Source: Achromobacter aloeverae
GTDB lineage: Bacteria; Pseudomonadota; Gammaproteobacteria; Burkholderiales; Burkholderiaceae_B
Direction: 5' to 3'
Assembly (NCBI RefSeq): GCF_004121055.1
Contig: NZ_PYAL01000010.1
Location: 1 to 64,000 of the forward strand
Length of the DNA: 64,000 nucleotides
The first letter of the stretch is position 1; the number at the start of each line of letters is the position of its first letter. The notes below the pieces were generated by a model. That model saw nothing but the letters and a program-made list of their open reading frames with translations. It did not search any database and was not told the origin of the DNA. Below, one piece after another: positions 9,157 to 17,235 of this stretch. Both the position numbers and the translations under genes were made by a program.

Positions 9157-10821
9157 TCATGCCGACAGCACCGCGCGGTTGCGGCCTCGCTGTTTCGCCC
9201 GGTATAGCGCCCGATCGGCGCCTTCGATGACGTTCTGGATGTCGCGGTCCTCGGGATCGGCAATCGCCACACCCAGGCTGATCGTGATGCGTATCGTGGC
9301 CGCGCCATGCGTGATGGGGGTTTCCTGCACCGACCGGCGCATGCGCTCGGTCAACGCCAGCACCGCGCCCGGCGGCGTGCCCGCCAGCAGGATGACGAAC
9401 TCCTCGCCGCCGAAGCGCGCCACCAGGTCGGTCTCCCGCACGCAGGCGGTGAGGATTTCTCCCACTTTCCGTATGGTCGCGTCGCCCGCGCTATGACCGT
9501 GGTTGTCGTTGACCTGCTTGAAGAAGTCGATGTCCGCCATGATCACGGTCAGGTGGCGCGCATTGGCGTCGGCCATCATCATGGCCGCCGCGTAGAGAAA
9601 AGCGCGGCGGTTCAGCAGCCCGGACAGGGGATCGATGCCGGCGGCCCGCCGCAGTTCGCTGATCTCCTGGGCGTAGCGCTTTTCCTCCTGCTGCGCCTGG
9701 CGCTGTACGAGGTCGGCGCGTTCCTGCTCCACGCCCAGGCGGCGCATCAAGGACCGCAAGGCGGCCGACAGGTCGACGATTTCGCGCGCGCCTGCCAGGC
9801 GCGGCAGCATGGTGACGGAATGATCGCGGCCCAGGTCGCGGGCGGCGGCCGTCAAGGCCCGCAGCGGCGAGGCGATACGGCGGGCGATGAACCAGGTCAG
9901 GGTGACGCCGGCGATCGCGATGAGGATGCTGAGGACCAGCGCGCCCCATTCGAGCCGGCGCACCGCCGCATAGGCGTCGCGAGCCGGTTGCTGGGCGATG
10001 ATCAGCCAGTTGCGGCCGGGGTAGTCCCGGTAGCCGGAGGCGATGGCGTAGCCCGTCAGCATCATCCCGTTTTCGCTGTCGCTTTCGAAGACGCCCTGGC
10101 GGCTGCGCAGCATGGCGGCGATGCGCGCGTCGTCGAAGGGTTTGCTGCCCAGGTGCGGGCCCAGCAGCATGGTGCCGTCCGAGGAAAGAATCCAGAGATC
10201 GCGAATGCCGCCCGCGGTGTCGTTTTCCAGCATGGCGCGGCGTACCTCGGCCGCCCAGGTCCAGCTCAGGTGGGCGCCGAGGACGCCCACGGTCCTGCCG
10301 CCGGCCACGACGGGCGCGGCGACTTCAACGAAGCGAAAGGCCTGCCGCTGGTCGCGGCCGAGCAGCTCGCCCAGCAACTTCGATTCGCGGACGTCGCCGA
10401 TATAAGGGCTTTCCAGGCCATGCTTGAACCAGAGACGGTTGGCCACCGACTTCCCTTCGAGCTGTCCCTGGGTGGAGGCCACCACATTGCCCGCCGGGTC
10501 GGCCACGCCGACCCAGGCGAAATCGATCATCGAGCTCTGGCGGCGGGTGAGCAGGGCGCGCAGGGCGTCGGGCTCCATGCCGCGGACCGTGCGCGATTCG
10601 GCAAGGATGCGCACCTCGCGGAAGCGCTCGTACATGTCGCGGTCCAGCGTGTGCGCCATCACGGTGGCCATATCGGTGACGTGCGTTTCGATCAGCTCGC
10701 GCGTCTGGCGCTTGCCCATATAGGCAGCGCCGCCCGCCGCCGCGGCGACCAGGGCCAGGCACAGCGTCCCCGCCAGCAAGGTGATCTGCTGCTGAATGGT
10801 GAGGGTGCGGCGTCGGTACAA
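9157..10821 (-). CDS. Membrane diguanylate cyclase with extracytoplasmic Cache sensor
   Basis: A 554-residue inner-membrane protein that should make cyclic di-GMP in response to an external ligand. Order: membrane helix near residues 12-33, a large periplasmic part (about 35-280) with double-Cache features (WVGVADPAGNVVAST, GVLGAHLSW), a second helix near 285-308, a HAMP-like linker (ARRIASPLRALTAAARDLG), a short coiled coil and a C-terminal GGDEF domain. The active-site motif is GGEEF, a functional variant, and the product-inhibition site RETD sits five residues before it. No neighbour suggests the ligand. Confidence 0.93.
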   Translation of the reverse strand: MYRRRTLTIQQQITLLAGTLCLALVAAAAGGAAYMGKRQTRELIETHVTDMATVMAHTLDRDMYERFREVRILAESRTVRGMEPDALRALLTRRQSSMIDFAWVGVADPAGNVVASTQGQLEGKSVANRLWFKHGLESPYIGDVRESKLLGELLGRDQRQAFRFVEVAAPVVAGGRTVGVLGAHLSWTWAAEVRRAMLENDTAGGIRDLWILSSDGTMLLGPHLGSKPFDDARIAAMLRSRQGVFESDSENGMMLTGYAIASGYRDYPGRNWLIIAQQPARDAYAAVRRLEWGALVLSILIAIAGVTLTWFIARRIASPLRALTAAARDLGRDHSVTMLPRLAGAREIVDLSAALRSLMRRLGVEQERADLVQRQAQQEEKRYAQEISELRRAAGIDPLSGLLNRRAFLYAAAMMMADANARHLTVIMADIDFFKQVNDNHGHSAGDATIRKVGEILTACVRETDLVARFGGEEFVILLAGTPPGAVLALTERMRRSVQETPITHGAATIRITISLGVAIADPEDRDIQNVIEGADRALYRAKQRGRNRAVLSA

Positions 10822-10902
10822 GCGGGTACCCGGCGAATTTGGAATGGGGCCAATTCTGTCGCAAACCCCCTCTCGGCGCTACTTATTCGGCCCCACTGTT
10901 GG

Positions 10903-10940
10903 AAAAAGGCAGGCCCCTGGACGCTTATCCGGGGCCTGCC
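10903..10940 (-). terminator. Intrinsic terminator of the hsp20 pair
   Basis: On the - strand, 10-bp perfect arms (10931-10940 and 10908-10917, GGCAGGCCCC type) are followed directly by TTTTT (10907-10903). It lies 39 bases after the stop of the second hsp20 gene and before the diguanylate cyclase gene, and so separates the two units. Confidence 0.85.
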
Positions 10941-10978
10941 CAATTTTCCTATTGCTTATTGCATATCAACCAGGCATT

Positions 10979-11371
10979 TCAACTCAGGGAAATATCGATA
11001 CGGCGCGGCTGGGGCTTTTCCCGCTTGGGAATACGCAGCTTGAGCAGGCCGTTGGCCAGTTCGGCGACGATGCCCGCGCCGTCCAGCTCGGGGCTCAGGG
11101 TGAACGCCCGCAGATAGCGGTCGGCGGTGACCTCGGCATGGGTGGCGGAGGTGCTGAACGGGACCACTACGCCCTCGATCTTCAGCGTGGTGCCGTCGAC
11201 CTGGATGTCCAGCTTGTCGCGGGGCACGCCCGGCAGGTCGGCCAGCAGGGTCAGGCCCAATTCATCTTCGGTGACATCGACGCGGGGCAGCAGGGGCCGT
11301 GCAGCGGAGCTGCCGGCCGCGCGGACGGCGGTTTCCCGGGTGTCGGCGGGTTGGGATACGGCTACGGTCAT
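10979..11371 (-). CDS. Hsp20/alpha-crystallin small heat-shock protein (second copy)
   Basis: A 130-residue ATP-independent chaperone that holds unfolding proteins. The alpha-crystallin domain spans about residues 35-125: PRVDVTEDELGLTLLADLPGVPRDKLDIQVDG, then LRAFTLSPELD and the closing strand NGLLKLRIPKRE. ATG 11371 has a GAGGA site; the longer open frame to 11467 runs into the upstream hsp20 gene. The C-terminus lacks a clear I-x-I/V oligomerisation motif apart from RIDISLS. It lies 25 bases behind the other hsp20 gene, so the two are almost certainly co-transcribed. Confidence 0.93.
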   Translation of the reverse strand: MTVAVSQPADTRETAVRAAGSSAARPLLPRVDVTEDELGLTLLADLPGVPRDKLDIQVDGTTLKIEGVVVPFSTSATHAEVTADRYLRAFTLSPELDGAGIVAELANGLLKLRIPKREKPQPRRIDISLS

Positions 11372-11396
11372 GGTCTGGTCCTCGGGATCTCGATGA

Positions 11397-11828
11397 TTAC
11401 TGGATCGCCACGCGGCGCGGTTGCGCGGGCTGGCGGCGGGGGACGGAGATGCGCAGCACGCCGTCACGGTATTGCGCCGACACCTTGTCGGTGTCCAGGT
11501 CGTCCGAAAGGCTGATCGCGCGCTTGAACCGGCCGGTGTAGCGTTCGGAGGCGTAGATACTGACTTTGGAGCCGTCCGCTGGCGTGGTGTCGCGGCGTTC
11601 CCCGCTGATGGTCAGCAGGCCGCGGTCGACCTGGACGTCGAGCTGGGCGGGGGCGATGCCCGGCACGAAGACGTCGATGTCCACCGATTCAGCGTTCTGG
11701 CCGATATTGATGGCGGGGAAGGCGCGCGGCACGGCGCGGATGCTGCCGGCGGCGGGCGTGAGGGTGCGCTGCAGGCGGTCGAATTCGGCGAACAGGCCGT
11801 TGGGCAGGTCTAGCAGGGATTGAAACAT
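11397..11828 (-). CDS. Hsp20/alpha-crystallin small heat-shock protein (first copy)
   Basis: A 143-residue small heat-shock protein: an N-terminal arm (MFQSLLDLPNGLFAEFDRL), an alpha-crystallin domain at about residues 45-135 (FPAINIGQNAESVDIDVFVPG, LTISGERR, FKRAISLSDDLD, RDGVLRISVPRR) and a short basic tail. ATG 11828 follows a GGAGGAC site. It is the first gene of a two-gene unit; small Hsps encoded in pairs often form mixed oligomers, but that is an inference here. A sigma32-like promoter lies 121 bases upstream. Confidence 0.94.
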   Translation of the reverse strand: MFQSLLDLPNGLFAEFDRLQRTLTPAAGSIRAVPRAFPAINIGQNAESVDIDVFVPGIAPAQLDVQVDRGLLTISGERRDTTPADGSKVSIYASERYTGRFKRAISLSDDLDTDKVSAQYRDGVLRISVPRRQPAQPRRVAIQ

Positions 11829-12180
11829 CTCGAACGTCCTCCGTCGGGGGATAGGTGACGCCCGGGGCGGCGCGCGAAACGCATCGCGGGGATGCGGCGC
11901 AAGGGCCTGGCGTCGGTTTTCGGGTGCAGCCGGTGCTGCATGGCTCGTATGTAGGGAGGGTCTTGACAATTTCAAGCGGGTGCGGTTCACGTATTGAAAA
12001 TCGGGCGATCGGCCCTATCTAGACGCTATTCCCGGTCTCGCGTGGCGGGCTGCGCCCGACGCGGCGAGCCTCACCCCATTTATCCGCACCCACTGCCGCG
12101 GGACGAGCCGTCCCAGGGCATCGACGCTCTTGAAGGGCGGCAATCGACGTTGCGGACATGACACATTTCTGTGAGCGAGC
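11829..12180. other. Divergent heat-shock promoter region hsp20-cbpA
   Basis: These 352 bases separate the divergent hsp20 pair and the cbpA-type gene. They contain the sigma32-like promoter for hsp20 (11949-11976) and, facing the other way, a CTTGAAG box at 12129-12135 that could be a -35 element for cbpA, although no good -10 follows it. I see no gene inside. Confidence 0.5.
11949..11976 (-). promoter_or_regulatory. Sigma32-type heat-shock promoter for hsp20 genes
   Basis: Read on the - strand, CTTGAAA (11976-11970) and CCCTACAT (11956-11949) are 13 bases apart. The known sigma32 consensus is CTTGAAA, 13-15 bases, CCCCATNT; the -35 is perfect and six of the seven defined -10 bases agree. 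It leaves a leader of about 115 bases before the hsp20 ATG. Confidence 0.7.
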
Positions 12181-13119
12181 ATGGAGTTCAAGGACTACTA
12201 CGACACGCTAGGCGTCGAGCGGGGTGTTTCCGACGACGACCTGCGGCGCGCCTACCGCAAGCTGGCGCGCAAGTACCACCCCGACGTCAGCAAGGAAGCT
12301 GATGCGGAAGCGCGCATGCGCGACGTCAACGAAGCCTACGACGTACTCCGCGATCCCGAGAAGCGTGCCGCCTACGACGACCTGGCGGCCGGCGTCTCCG
12401 CCGGCGGCGCCTATCGTCCGCAGCCCGGCTGGGAACAGGGCTTCGAATTCTCCGGCGGCGATCCGCGCGAGGAAGCCGACTTCAGCGAGTTCTTTTCCTC
12501 GCTGTTCGGCGCCGCGCAGCGGCGCCGTGGCGGCGCTGCGCGGGAAGCCCATGCGCGGGGCGAGGACTACCACGCCATGATCGAGGTCGAGCTGGAGGAT
12601 GTCCTGCTGGGCGCGACACGCGAGATCAGCTTGCGGTCCATGAAAATGGATGCGCAGGGCCGTCCGCGCTTGCAAGAGCGCAAGCTCAGCGTGCGTGTCC
12701 CCGTGGGCGTGCGCGAGGGCCAGCGTATCCGCCTGGCGGGGCAGGGCATGGCCGGCTATGCCGGCGGCCAGCCTGGGGACCTGTACCTGGAGGTGCGGAT
12801 CAAGCCGCACCGCCTCTATCGCGTCGAGGGGCGCGACCTGACGCTGACCTTGCCTGTCGCGCCCTGGGAAGCGGCGCTGGGGGGCAAGGTGCAGGCGCCC
12901 ACGCCGACCGGTCCGGTCGAGGTCACCATCCCACCCGGCTCGCGGCCGGGCAGCAAGCTGCGCCTGAAGGGCAAGGGCTTGCCCGGGGCTCATCCGGGCG
13001 ACCTTTACCTGCACCTGGACGTGGTCTGGCCGCCGGCCGACAACGAAGCCGCGCGCGAGGCGTATCGCAGGATGGCGCGCGACATCCCCTTCAATCCGCG
13101 CGCCGGCCTGGAACGATGA
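12181..13119 (+). CDS. cbpA: DnaJ-type co-chaperone, CbpA-like
   Basis: A 312-residue class II J-protein. The J domain (residues 5-70) has the HPD motif at residues 33-35; a glycine-rich part with GAAQRRRGG follows, then two beta-sandwich C-terminal domains (VELEDVLLGATREISL and LTLTLPVAPWEAALGG). There is no CxxCxGxG zinc domain, which separates it from DnaJ itself. It should stimulate DnaK and may bind curved DNA like E. coli CbpA. A CbpM-type modulator gene is not next to it; instead it stands back to back with two hsp20 genes, which suggests a shared stress response. Confidence 0.92.
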   Translation: MEFKDYYDTLGVERGVSDDDLRRAYRKLARKYHPDVSKEADAEARMRDVNEAYDVLRDPEKRAAYDDLAAGVSAGGAYRPQPGWEQGFEFSGGDPREEADFSEFFSSLFGAAQRRRGGAAREAHARGEDYHAMIEVELEDVLLGATREISLRSMKMDAQGRPRLQERKLSVRVPVGVREGQRIRLAGQGMAGYAGGQPGDLYLEVRIKPHRLYRVEGRDLTLTLPVAPWEAALGGKVQAPTPTGPVEVTIPPGSRPGSKLRLKGKGLPGAHPGDLYLHLDVVWPPADNEAAREAYRRMARDIPFNPRAGLER

Positions 13120-13140
13120 ACGGGGCGGTATAGTTGCGGC

Positions 13141-13785
13141 ATGAATACCGCCGCCACACGCCCATCCCGCTTGATTCGCCGCGACCCCGACGAGCTGCTC
13201 GTCGGCCTGGTTTCCATTTCCGACCGCGCTTCGTCCGGCACCTACCAGGACCAGGGCCTGCCGGCCTTGCGCGAGTGGCTGCACAGCGCGCTGTCCACGC
13301 CCTGGCAAGGGGCGGAGCGCCTGATTCCCGACGAAGCCGCCGGCATTTCAGCCACGCTGGTCGAGCTGGTCGACACGATGGGTTGCGACCTGGTCCTGAC
13401 CACCGGCGGCACCGGCCCCGCGCGGCGCGATGTAACGCCCGAAGCCACCCTTGCCGTGGCCACGCGGGAGATGCCCGGCTTCGGCGAGCAGATGCGGCAG
13501 ATCAGCCTGAAGTTCGTACCGACGGCGATCCTGTCGCGCCAGGTGGCGGTGATCCGCGAAACGGCGGACCATGCCGCATTGATCATCAACCTGCCCGGCC
13601 AACCCAAGGCCATCCGCGAGACGCTGGAAGGCTTGCGCGATGCCGACGGCGCGCCGTTGGTGCCGGGCATTTTCGCGGCGGTCCCGTACTGCATCGACCT
13701 GATCGGCGGACCATATATGGAAACGCGGCCAGAAGTGGTCAAGGCGTTCCGGCCGAAGTCGGCCATCCGCGCACCCCGGGCCTGA
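13141..13785 (+). CDS. mogA: Molybdopterin adenylyltransferase MogA
   Basis: A 214-residue protein of the MoaB/Mog family that adenylylates molybdopterin before molybdenum insertion. The fold signatures are IGLVSISDRASSGTYQDQG-like near residue 20, the molybdopterin-binding TTGGTGPARRDVTPEAT near residue 90, and LPGQPKAIRETL near 160. It begins 21 bases after the stop of cbpA, so read-through transcription is possible. A 7-bp hairpin (13825-13844) follows it. Annotation as MogA rather than MoaB rests on the TGPARRDVTPE block and the length. Confidence 0.9.
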   Translation: MNTAATRPSRLIRRDPDELLVGLVSISDRASSGTYQDQGLPALREWLHSALSTPWQGAERLIPDEAAGISATLVELVDTMGCDLVLTTGGTGPARRDVTPEATLAVATREMPGFGEQMRQISLKFVPTAILSRQVAVIRETADHAALIINLPGQPKAIRETLEGLRDADGAPLVPGIFAAVPYCIDLIGGPYMETRPEVVKAFRPKSAIRAPRA

Positions 13786-13880
13786 AGGGCCGGTCTCCTT
13801 GCCTTCTCCTTGTTCCTTTCAGGCGCGCCATTGAATGATGGCGCTATAGTCCTGCTTCGTCTTATTGTTCGAGCGGAAAA

Positions 13881-14219
13881 ATGAAAAAGCGTTATTTGGC
13901 CATCGCCGCCCTGGCGCTCCTGGCGGGCTGCACGACGTCCAGCGACCTGCTGAAGAAAGACCCGGTCTTCTACGGCCATACCGACCATACGCCGGAGGCC
14001 TATGCGGCCTGCGTGGCGGATTCCTGGCGCCGCCAGGGCGAAGAGGTGAAGGTGACGAATATCGATGGCGGGGTGGATGTGACGACCAGCAGCGTTACCG
14101 GCATGACGTCGGCGCTACGGGTGCAGCGCTGGTCCAATGGCAGCGTGCAGATCCGCATGGCGGCCCGTTCGTCCTGGGGCTCCCAGGAGCAGGTGCAAGC
14201 CGCCAATCTCTGCATGTAA
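13881..14219 (+). CDS. Small lipoprotein of unknown function
   Basis: A 112-residue protein with a type II signal peptide: MKKRYLAIAALALLAGC, where the lipobox LAGC places the acylated cysteine at residue 17. The mature part has two further cysteines (YAACVADSW and the C-terminal ANLCM), probably a disulfide, and a central segment rich in Thr and Ser. I do not recognise the family. A TATAGT hexamer at 13845-13850 is a possible -10. It converges with the next gene across a hairpin. Confidence 0.8.
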   Translation: MKKRYLAIAALALLAGCTTSSDLLKKDPVFYGHTDHTPEAYAACVADSWRRQGEEVKVTNIDGGVDVTTSSVTGMTSALRVQRWSNGSVQIRMAARSSWGSQEQVQAANLCM

Positions 14220-14251
14220 CGCAGGCGGGCAGCCGCGTCTGTCCGCCTGCG
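14220..14251. terminator. Hairpin between convergent genes
   Basis: Nine-bp perfect arms CGCAGGCGG (14220-14228) and CCGCCTGCG (14243-14251) start directly after the lipoprotein stop and end 4 bases before the stop of the facing gene. No T-run is present on either side, so efficiency as an intrinsic terminator is uncertain. Confidence 0.45.
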
Positions 14252-14255
14252 CGGC

Positions 14256-14543
14256 TCAGGCGGCGCGCGCCTGGACGCCGCCGCCGTCGGCCAATGCCAG
14301 GTACTCGCGCTGCGCCGCCTCGACTTCCTGCGCCAGGCGTATTCGCAGGCGGCGCTGCTCTTCCACGAAATCGTCGAATTTGCTCTGCGCGTGCGCGTAG
14401 GACAGGCCCGTGTTGCGCAGGCTGTTGATGAAGGTCGCGCGCGAGGTGTCCAGGCTCTTCCAGACCTTCTCGGCCCGGGCCTGCATTTTCTCGGTTCGGG
14501 TGAGCCGATCCATCGCCTTGCGCAGTTGGTCGTCCGTCGACAT
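14256..14543 (-). CDS. Small helical protein of unknown function
   Basis: A 95-residue charged protein that looks almost entirely alpha-helical (LRKAMDRLTRTEKMQARAEKVWKSL, FDDFVEEQRRLRIRLAQEVEAAQREYLAL), with heptad-like spacing that suggests a coiled coil. There is no signal peptide or membrane segment from ATG 14543. The open frame runs on to a TTG at 14579, which would add a short hydrophobic stretch; neither start has a clear ribosome site. I do not recognise the family. Confidence 0.6.
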   Translation of the reverse strand: MSTDDQLRKAMDRLTRTEKMQARAEKVWKSLDTSRATFINSLRNTGLSYAHAQSKFDDFVEEQRRLRIRLAQEVEAAQREYLALADGGGVQARAA

Positions 14544-14702
14544 CGCGTACAGATAGAAAGCCAAAAAACCAGACAGCAAAAAAAACCGCCAATGAAACGC
14601 GTAAATTAAACCTTGTTTTTACGTTTTTCAAACGGCGGAATTGATGGCCGGTTCCGGCTCGGGGAACGCATTTCGGCATCCCCAAGGCGAGGGGCCCGCG
14701 GC

Positions 14703-14975
14703 TTAGCGGCGGGCGCCGTACTGCTGCCGGGGACGGGGCGCCTGCTGCGGGCGTTCGTCCTTGTGGCGGAAGTTGATGCGACCCTTGGTCAGGTCATAGG
14801 GCGACATCTCCAGCGTGACGCGGTCGCCGGCAAGGATGCGGATGCGGTTCTTGCGGATACGGCCGGAGGCATAGGCGCCAACTTCGATGCCGTTGTCCAG
14901 TTTGACGCGATAGCGGCTATCGGGCAGCACTTCGTCGACGATGCCGTCCAGTTCGATCAGTTCTTCTTTAGCCAT
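14703..14975 (-). CDS. infA: Translation initiation factor IF-1, extended form
   Basis: A 90-residue S1/OB-fold protein that binds the ribosomal A site during initiation. The core ([24 protein letters not shown], then [31 protein letters not shown]) is canonical; an extra basic, Gln/Pro/Arg-rich tail of about 18 residues follows, whereas the standard factor has 72 residues. ATG 14975 has a strong TTAGGAGA site. It is not in a ribosomal-protein operon, so it is probably the second infA of this genome, as is usual in the Burkholderiales. Confidence 0.95.
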   Translation of the reverse strand: MAKEELIELDGIVDEVLPDSRYRVKLDNGIEVGAYASGRIRKNRIRILAGDRVTLEMSPYDLTKGRINFRHKDERPQQAPRPRQQYGARR

Positions 14976-15547
14976 GCGTATATCTCCTAATGGGCCCGAA
15001 TACCACGCGTGGCGACACGGCAGTGGCCGGGCAAAACAGAAATGCGGGGCGGGCGCAGGCAGCCAGCCAAGCGCGAGCGACGCGTGAACCAAGCGCGGCA
15101 GTGCCGGTGCCGCCGGTAACGTAATGACCAAGGCGGCGTGCGGTCGCCGAGGCGTGGGAGGGAGCAGAGGGAGGCGGCGGCGTCCTGGCGGACGGGGCCG
15201 GATATCCGGTTCCCAGGGATACCGCGCGACGGCGAACCGTCCTACGGCATGGACTCGCCCGGACGGACTGCATCGCGGGCGGGGATGAGATGCGTGATGT
15301 CGTGCTGGGCCATGATGGCCAGTTCACTTCAGCACAGCGTAAGTTACCTGTCTATCAGGCTTTTCTACATGATAGTTTAACAGCGCATTAGCTAATGGAA
15401 AACCCCTAAGGTCACTACAGAGACTATTTGCGACAGCCGCGGGGGGCGAGTATTCTCCGCCCGTCGCACGTGCAGCGGGCTACCAACCGCCGCAGGGGCG
15501 GCCTGACAATTCGAGACACTATCCCTTCTTATAAGAGTCAAGGCCCC
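14976..15547. other. Divergent intergenic region infA-DUF3311
   Basis: These 572 bases separate infA and the DUF3311 gene, transcribed apart. The first 300 are GC-rich and without a protein I can support; 15330-15420 is AT-rich and holds an inverted repeat CTATCA/TGATAG (15352-15357 and 15370-15375), a plausible control region for infA. The promoter for the symporter unit lies at 15428-15456. Confidence 0.45.
15428..15456 (+). promoter_or_regulatory. Candidate sigma70 promoter of the symporter operon
   Basis: TTGCGA (15428-15433) and TATTCT (15451-15456) are separated by 17 bases, each matching four of six consensus positions. This leaves a leader of about 85 bases before the DUF3311 start. 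Confidence 0.45.
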
Positions 15548-15727
15548 ATGAGGATCCTATTACTGCTGCCGTTCATCGGCCTGCTTTGGGTACCGTTCTA
15601 CAACCAGGCGACCCCTGAGCTGTTCGGTTTCCCCTTCTTCTACTGGTATCAACTGCTCTGGGTGCCGGTGACCGCCGTGCTGACCTGGATCGTCTTCCGC
15701 TCGACGCGCGGCGAGGGGGACGAATGA
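15548..15727 (+). CDS. DUF3311 small membrane protein
   Basis: A 59-residue protein with two hydrophobic helices (MRILLLLPFIGLLWVPFYN and FYWYQLLWVPVTAVLTWIVF) and a charged cytoplasmic end. This matches DUF3311, a small membrane protein typically encoded just before a sodium:solute symporter. Its stop overlaps the next start in an ATGA arrangement (15724-15727), a sign of translational coupling and probably a partner or assembly role for the transporter. The exact function is unknown. Confidence 0.88.
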   Translation: MRILLLLPFIGLLWVPFYNQATPELFGFPFFYWYQLLWVPVTAVLTWIVFRSTRGEGDE

Positions 15728-17235
15728 TGGGCACCGCTACACATATCGACTGGACCGCGCTGGGCGTTTTCATTTTCTTTTTCGCGCTCGTCACCGTCAT
15801 GGGTTTCCTCGCCTCGCGCTGGCAGCGCGGGTCGGGAGAGGCCCACCTGGACGAATGGGGCCTGGGCGGCCGCCGCTTCGGCACCTGGATCACCTGGTTC
15901 CTGGTGGGCGGCGATTTCTATACCGCCTATACCGTGATCGCCGTGCCGGCCCTGGTCTACGCCGTGGGCGCCTATGGCTTCTTCGCGCTGCCCTATACCA
16001 TCCTGGTCTATCCCATCGTCTTCTGCATCATGCCGCGCCTGTGGCGTGTCGCGCACAAGGCGGGGCACGTGACCGCGGCCGACGTGGTCTATGCCCGCTT
16101 CCAGTCGCGTCCGCTGGAACTGGCCATTGCCGCCACCGGCGTGCTGGCCACCATGCCCTACATCGCCTTGCAGCTGGTGGGCATGGAGGTGGTGATCAAG
16201 GCCCTGGGCCTGACCGGCGAACTGCCCCTGACGGCGGCTTTCGTCATCCTGGCCCTCTACACCTATTCCGCGGGCCTGCGCGCCCCGGCGCTGATCGCCT
16301 TCGTCAAGGACCTGATGATCTACATCGTGGTCCTGGTGGCGGTGGTGCTGGTGCCGCTGAAGCTGGGCGGCTACGGCGCGGTCTTCGCCAAGGCGAACGA
16401 CGCTTATGCGGCCAAGGGCGGCGCCACGGGCCTCTTGCTCAAGCCTTCGCAGTTCCTGCCCTATGCCACCCTGGCGCTGGGTTCGGCGCTGGCGGCGTTC
16501 ATGTACCCGCACACGCTGACCGGCATTTTCGCCGCCAACAGCGGGAATACCATCCGCAAGAATGCGATCTTCCTGCCAGCCTATACCCTGCTGCTGGGCC
16601 TGATCGCCTTGCTGGGCTACATGGCCTGGGCCGCGAACATCCATCCGCAGACGCCCAATGACACCGTGCCGGCGCTGTTCAATGCGCTGTTCCCCAGCTG
16701 GTTCACGGGTTTCGCGTTCTCGGCCATCGCCATCGGCGCGCTGGTGCCCGCGGCCGTCATGTCCATCGGCGCGGCCAACCTGTTCACGCGCAATTTCTGG
16801 AAGGCCTATGTCAATCCAGGGGTGACGCCGGCCGGCGAAGCCAAGGTCGCCAAGGTGGTGTCGCTGGTGGTGAAGTTCGGCGCGCTGGTGTTCATCCTGT
16901 TCATTCCGACCCAATACGCGCTGGACCTCCAGCTGCTGGGCGGCTTGTGGATCCTGCAGACCTTCCCCGCGGTGGTCTTCGGCCTGTTCCTGAACTGCTT
17001 CCGCGGCACGTCGCTGCTGATCGGCTGGGCGGCCGGCCTGGGCGTCGGTACCTGGCTGGCGGTTTCCGACGGGGTCAAGCCGGTGCACGCCTTCGTGATC
17101 GGCGGCGACACCTACGCCATGTACACGGGGCTGTTCGCGCTGGTGGTGAACATCATCGTGGCGGTGATCGCGCAGCTGATCATCGGCATGGCCAAGCCCG
17201 CCTCAGGCGCGCAGCGCGTCGGCGGCAGCGCCTGA
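15724..17235 (+). CDS. mctP: Sodium:solute symporter, monocarboxylate permease MctP type
   Basis: A 503-residue SSS-family transporter with about 13 hydrophobic helices. The first helix (DWTALGVFIFFFALVTVMGFLASRW) and the substrate-site region (GGRRFGTWITWFLVGGDFYTAYT) resemble MctP, which takes up lactate, pyruvate, acetate and related acids; the substrate here is inferred. It begins at ATG 15724, overlapping DUF3311, with ATG 15727 as the alternative. Its last 11 codons overlap the 3' end of the convergent acyltransferase gene. Confidence 0.9.
   Translation: MMGTATHIDWTALGVFIFFFALVTVMGFLASRWQRGSGEAHLDEWGLGGRRFGTWITWFLVGGDFYTAYTVIAVPALVYAVGAYGFFALPYTILVYPIVFCIMPRLWRVAHKAGHVTAADVVYARFQSRPLELAIAATGVLATMPYIALQLVGMEVVIKALGLTGELPLTAAFVILALYTYSAGLRAPALIAFVKDLMIYIVVLVAVVLVPLKLGGYGAVFAKANDAYAAKGGATGLLLKPSQFLPYATLALGSALAAFMYPHTLTGIFAANSGNTIRKNAIFLPAYTLLLGLIALLGYMAWAANIHPQTPNDTVPALFNALFPSWFTGFAFSAIAIGALVPAAVMSIGAANLFTRNFWKAYVNPGVTPAGEAKVAKVVSLVVKFGALVFILFIPTQYALDLQLLGGLWILQTFPAVVFGLFLNCFRGTSLLIGWAAGLGVGTWLAVSDGVKPVHAFVIGGDTYAMYTGLFALVVNIIVAVIAQLIIGMAKPASGAQRVGGSA

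Noticed and set aside
15138-15380. An 80-codon + strand frame upstream of the symporter unit
   Set aside because: Arg/Gly-rich start, no ribosome site, ends in AT-rich control DNA; no support as a gene.
15649-17088. A 479-codon - strand frame opposite mctP
   Set aside because: Antisense shadow of a membrane transporter, rich in Gln/Arg/His/Gly.
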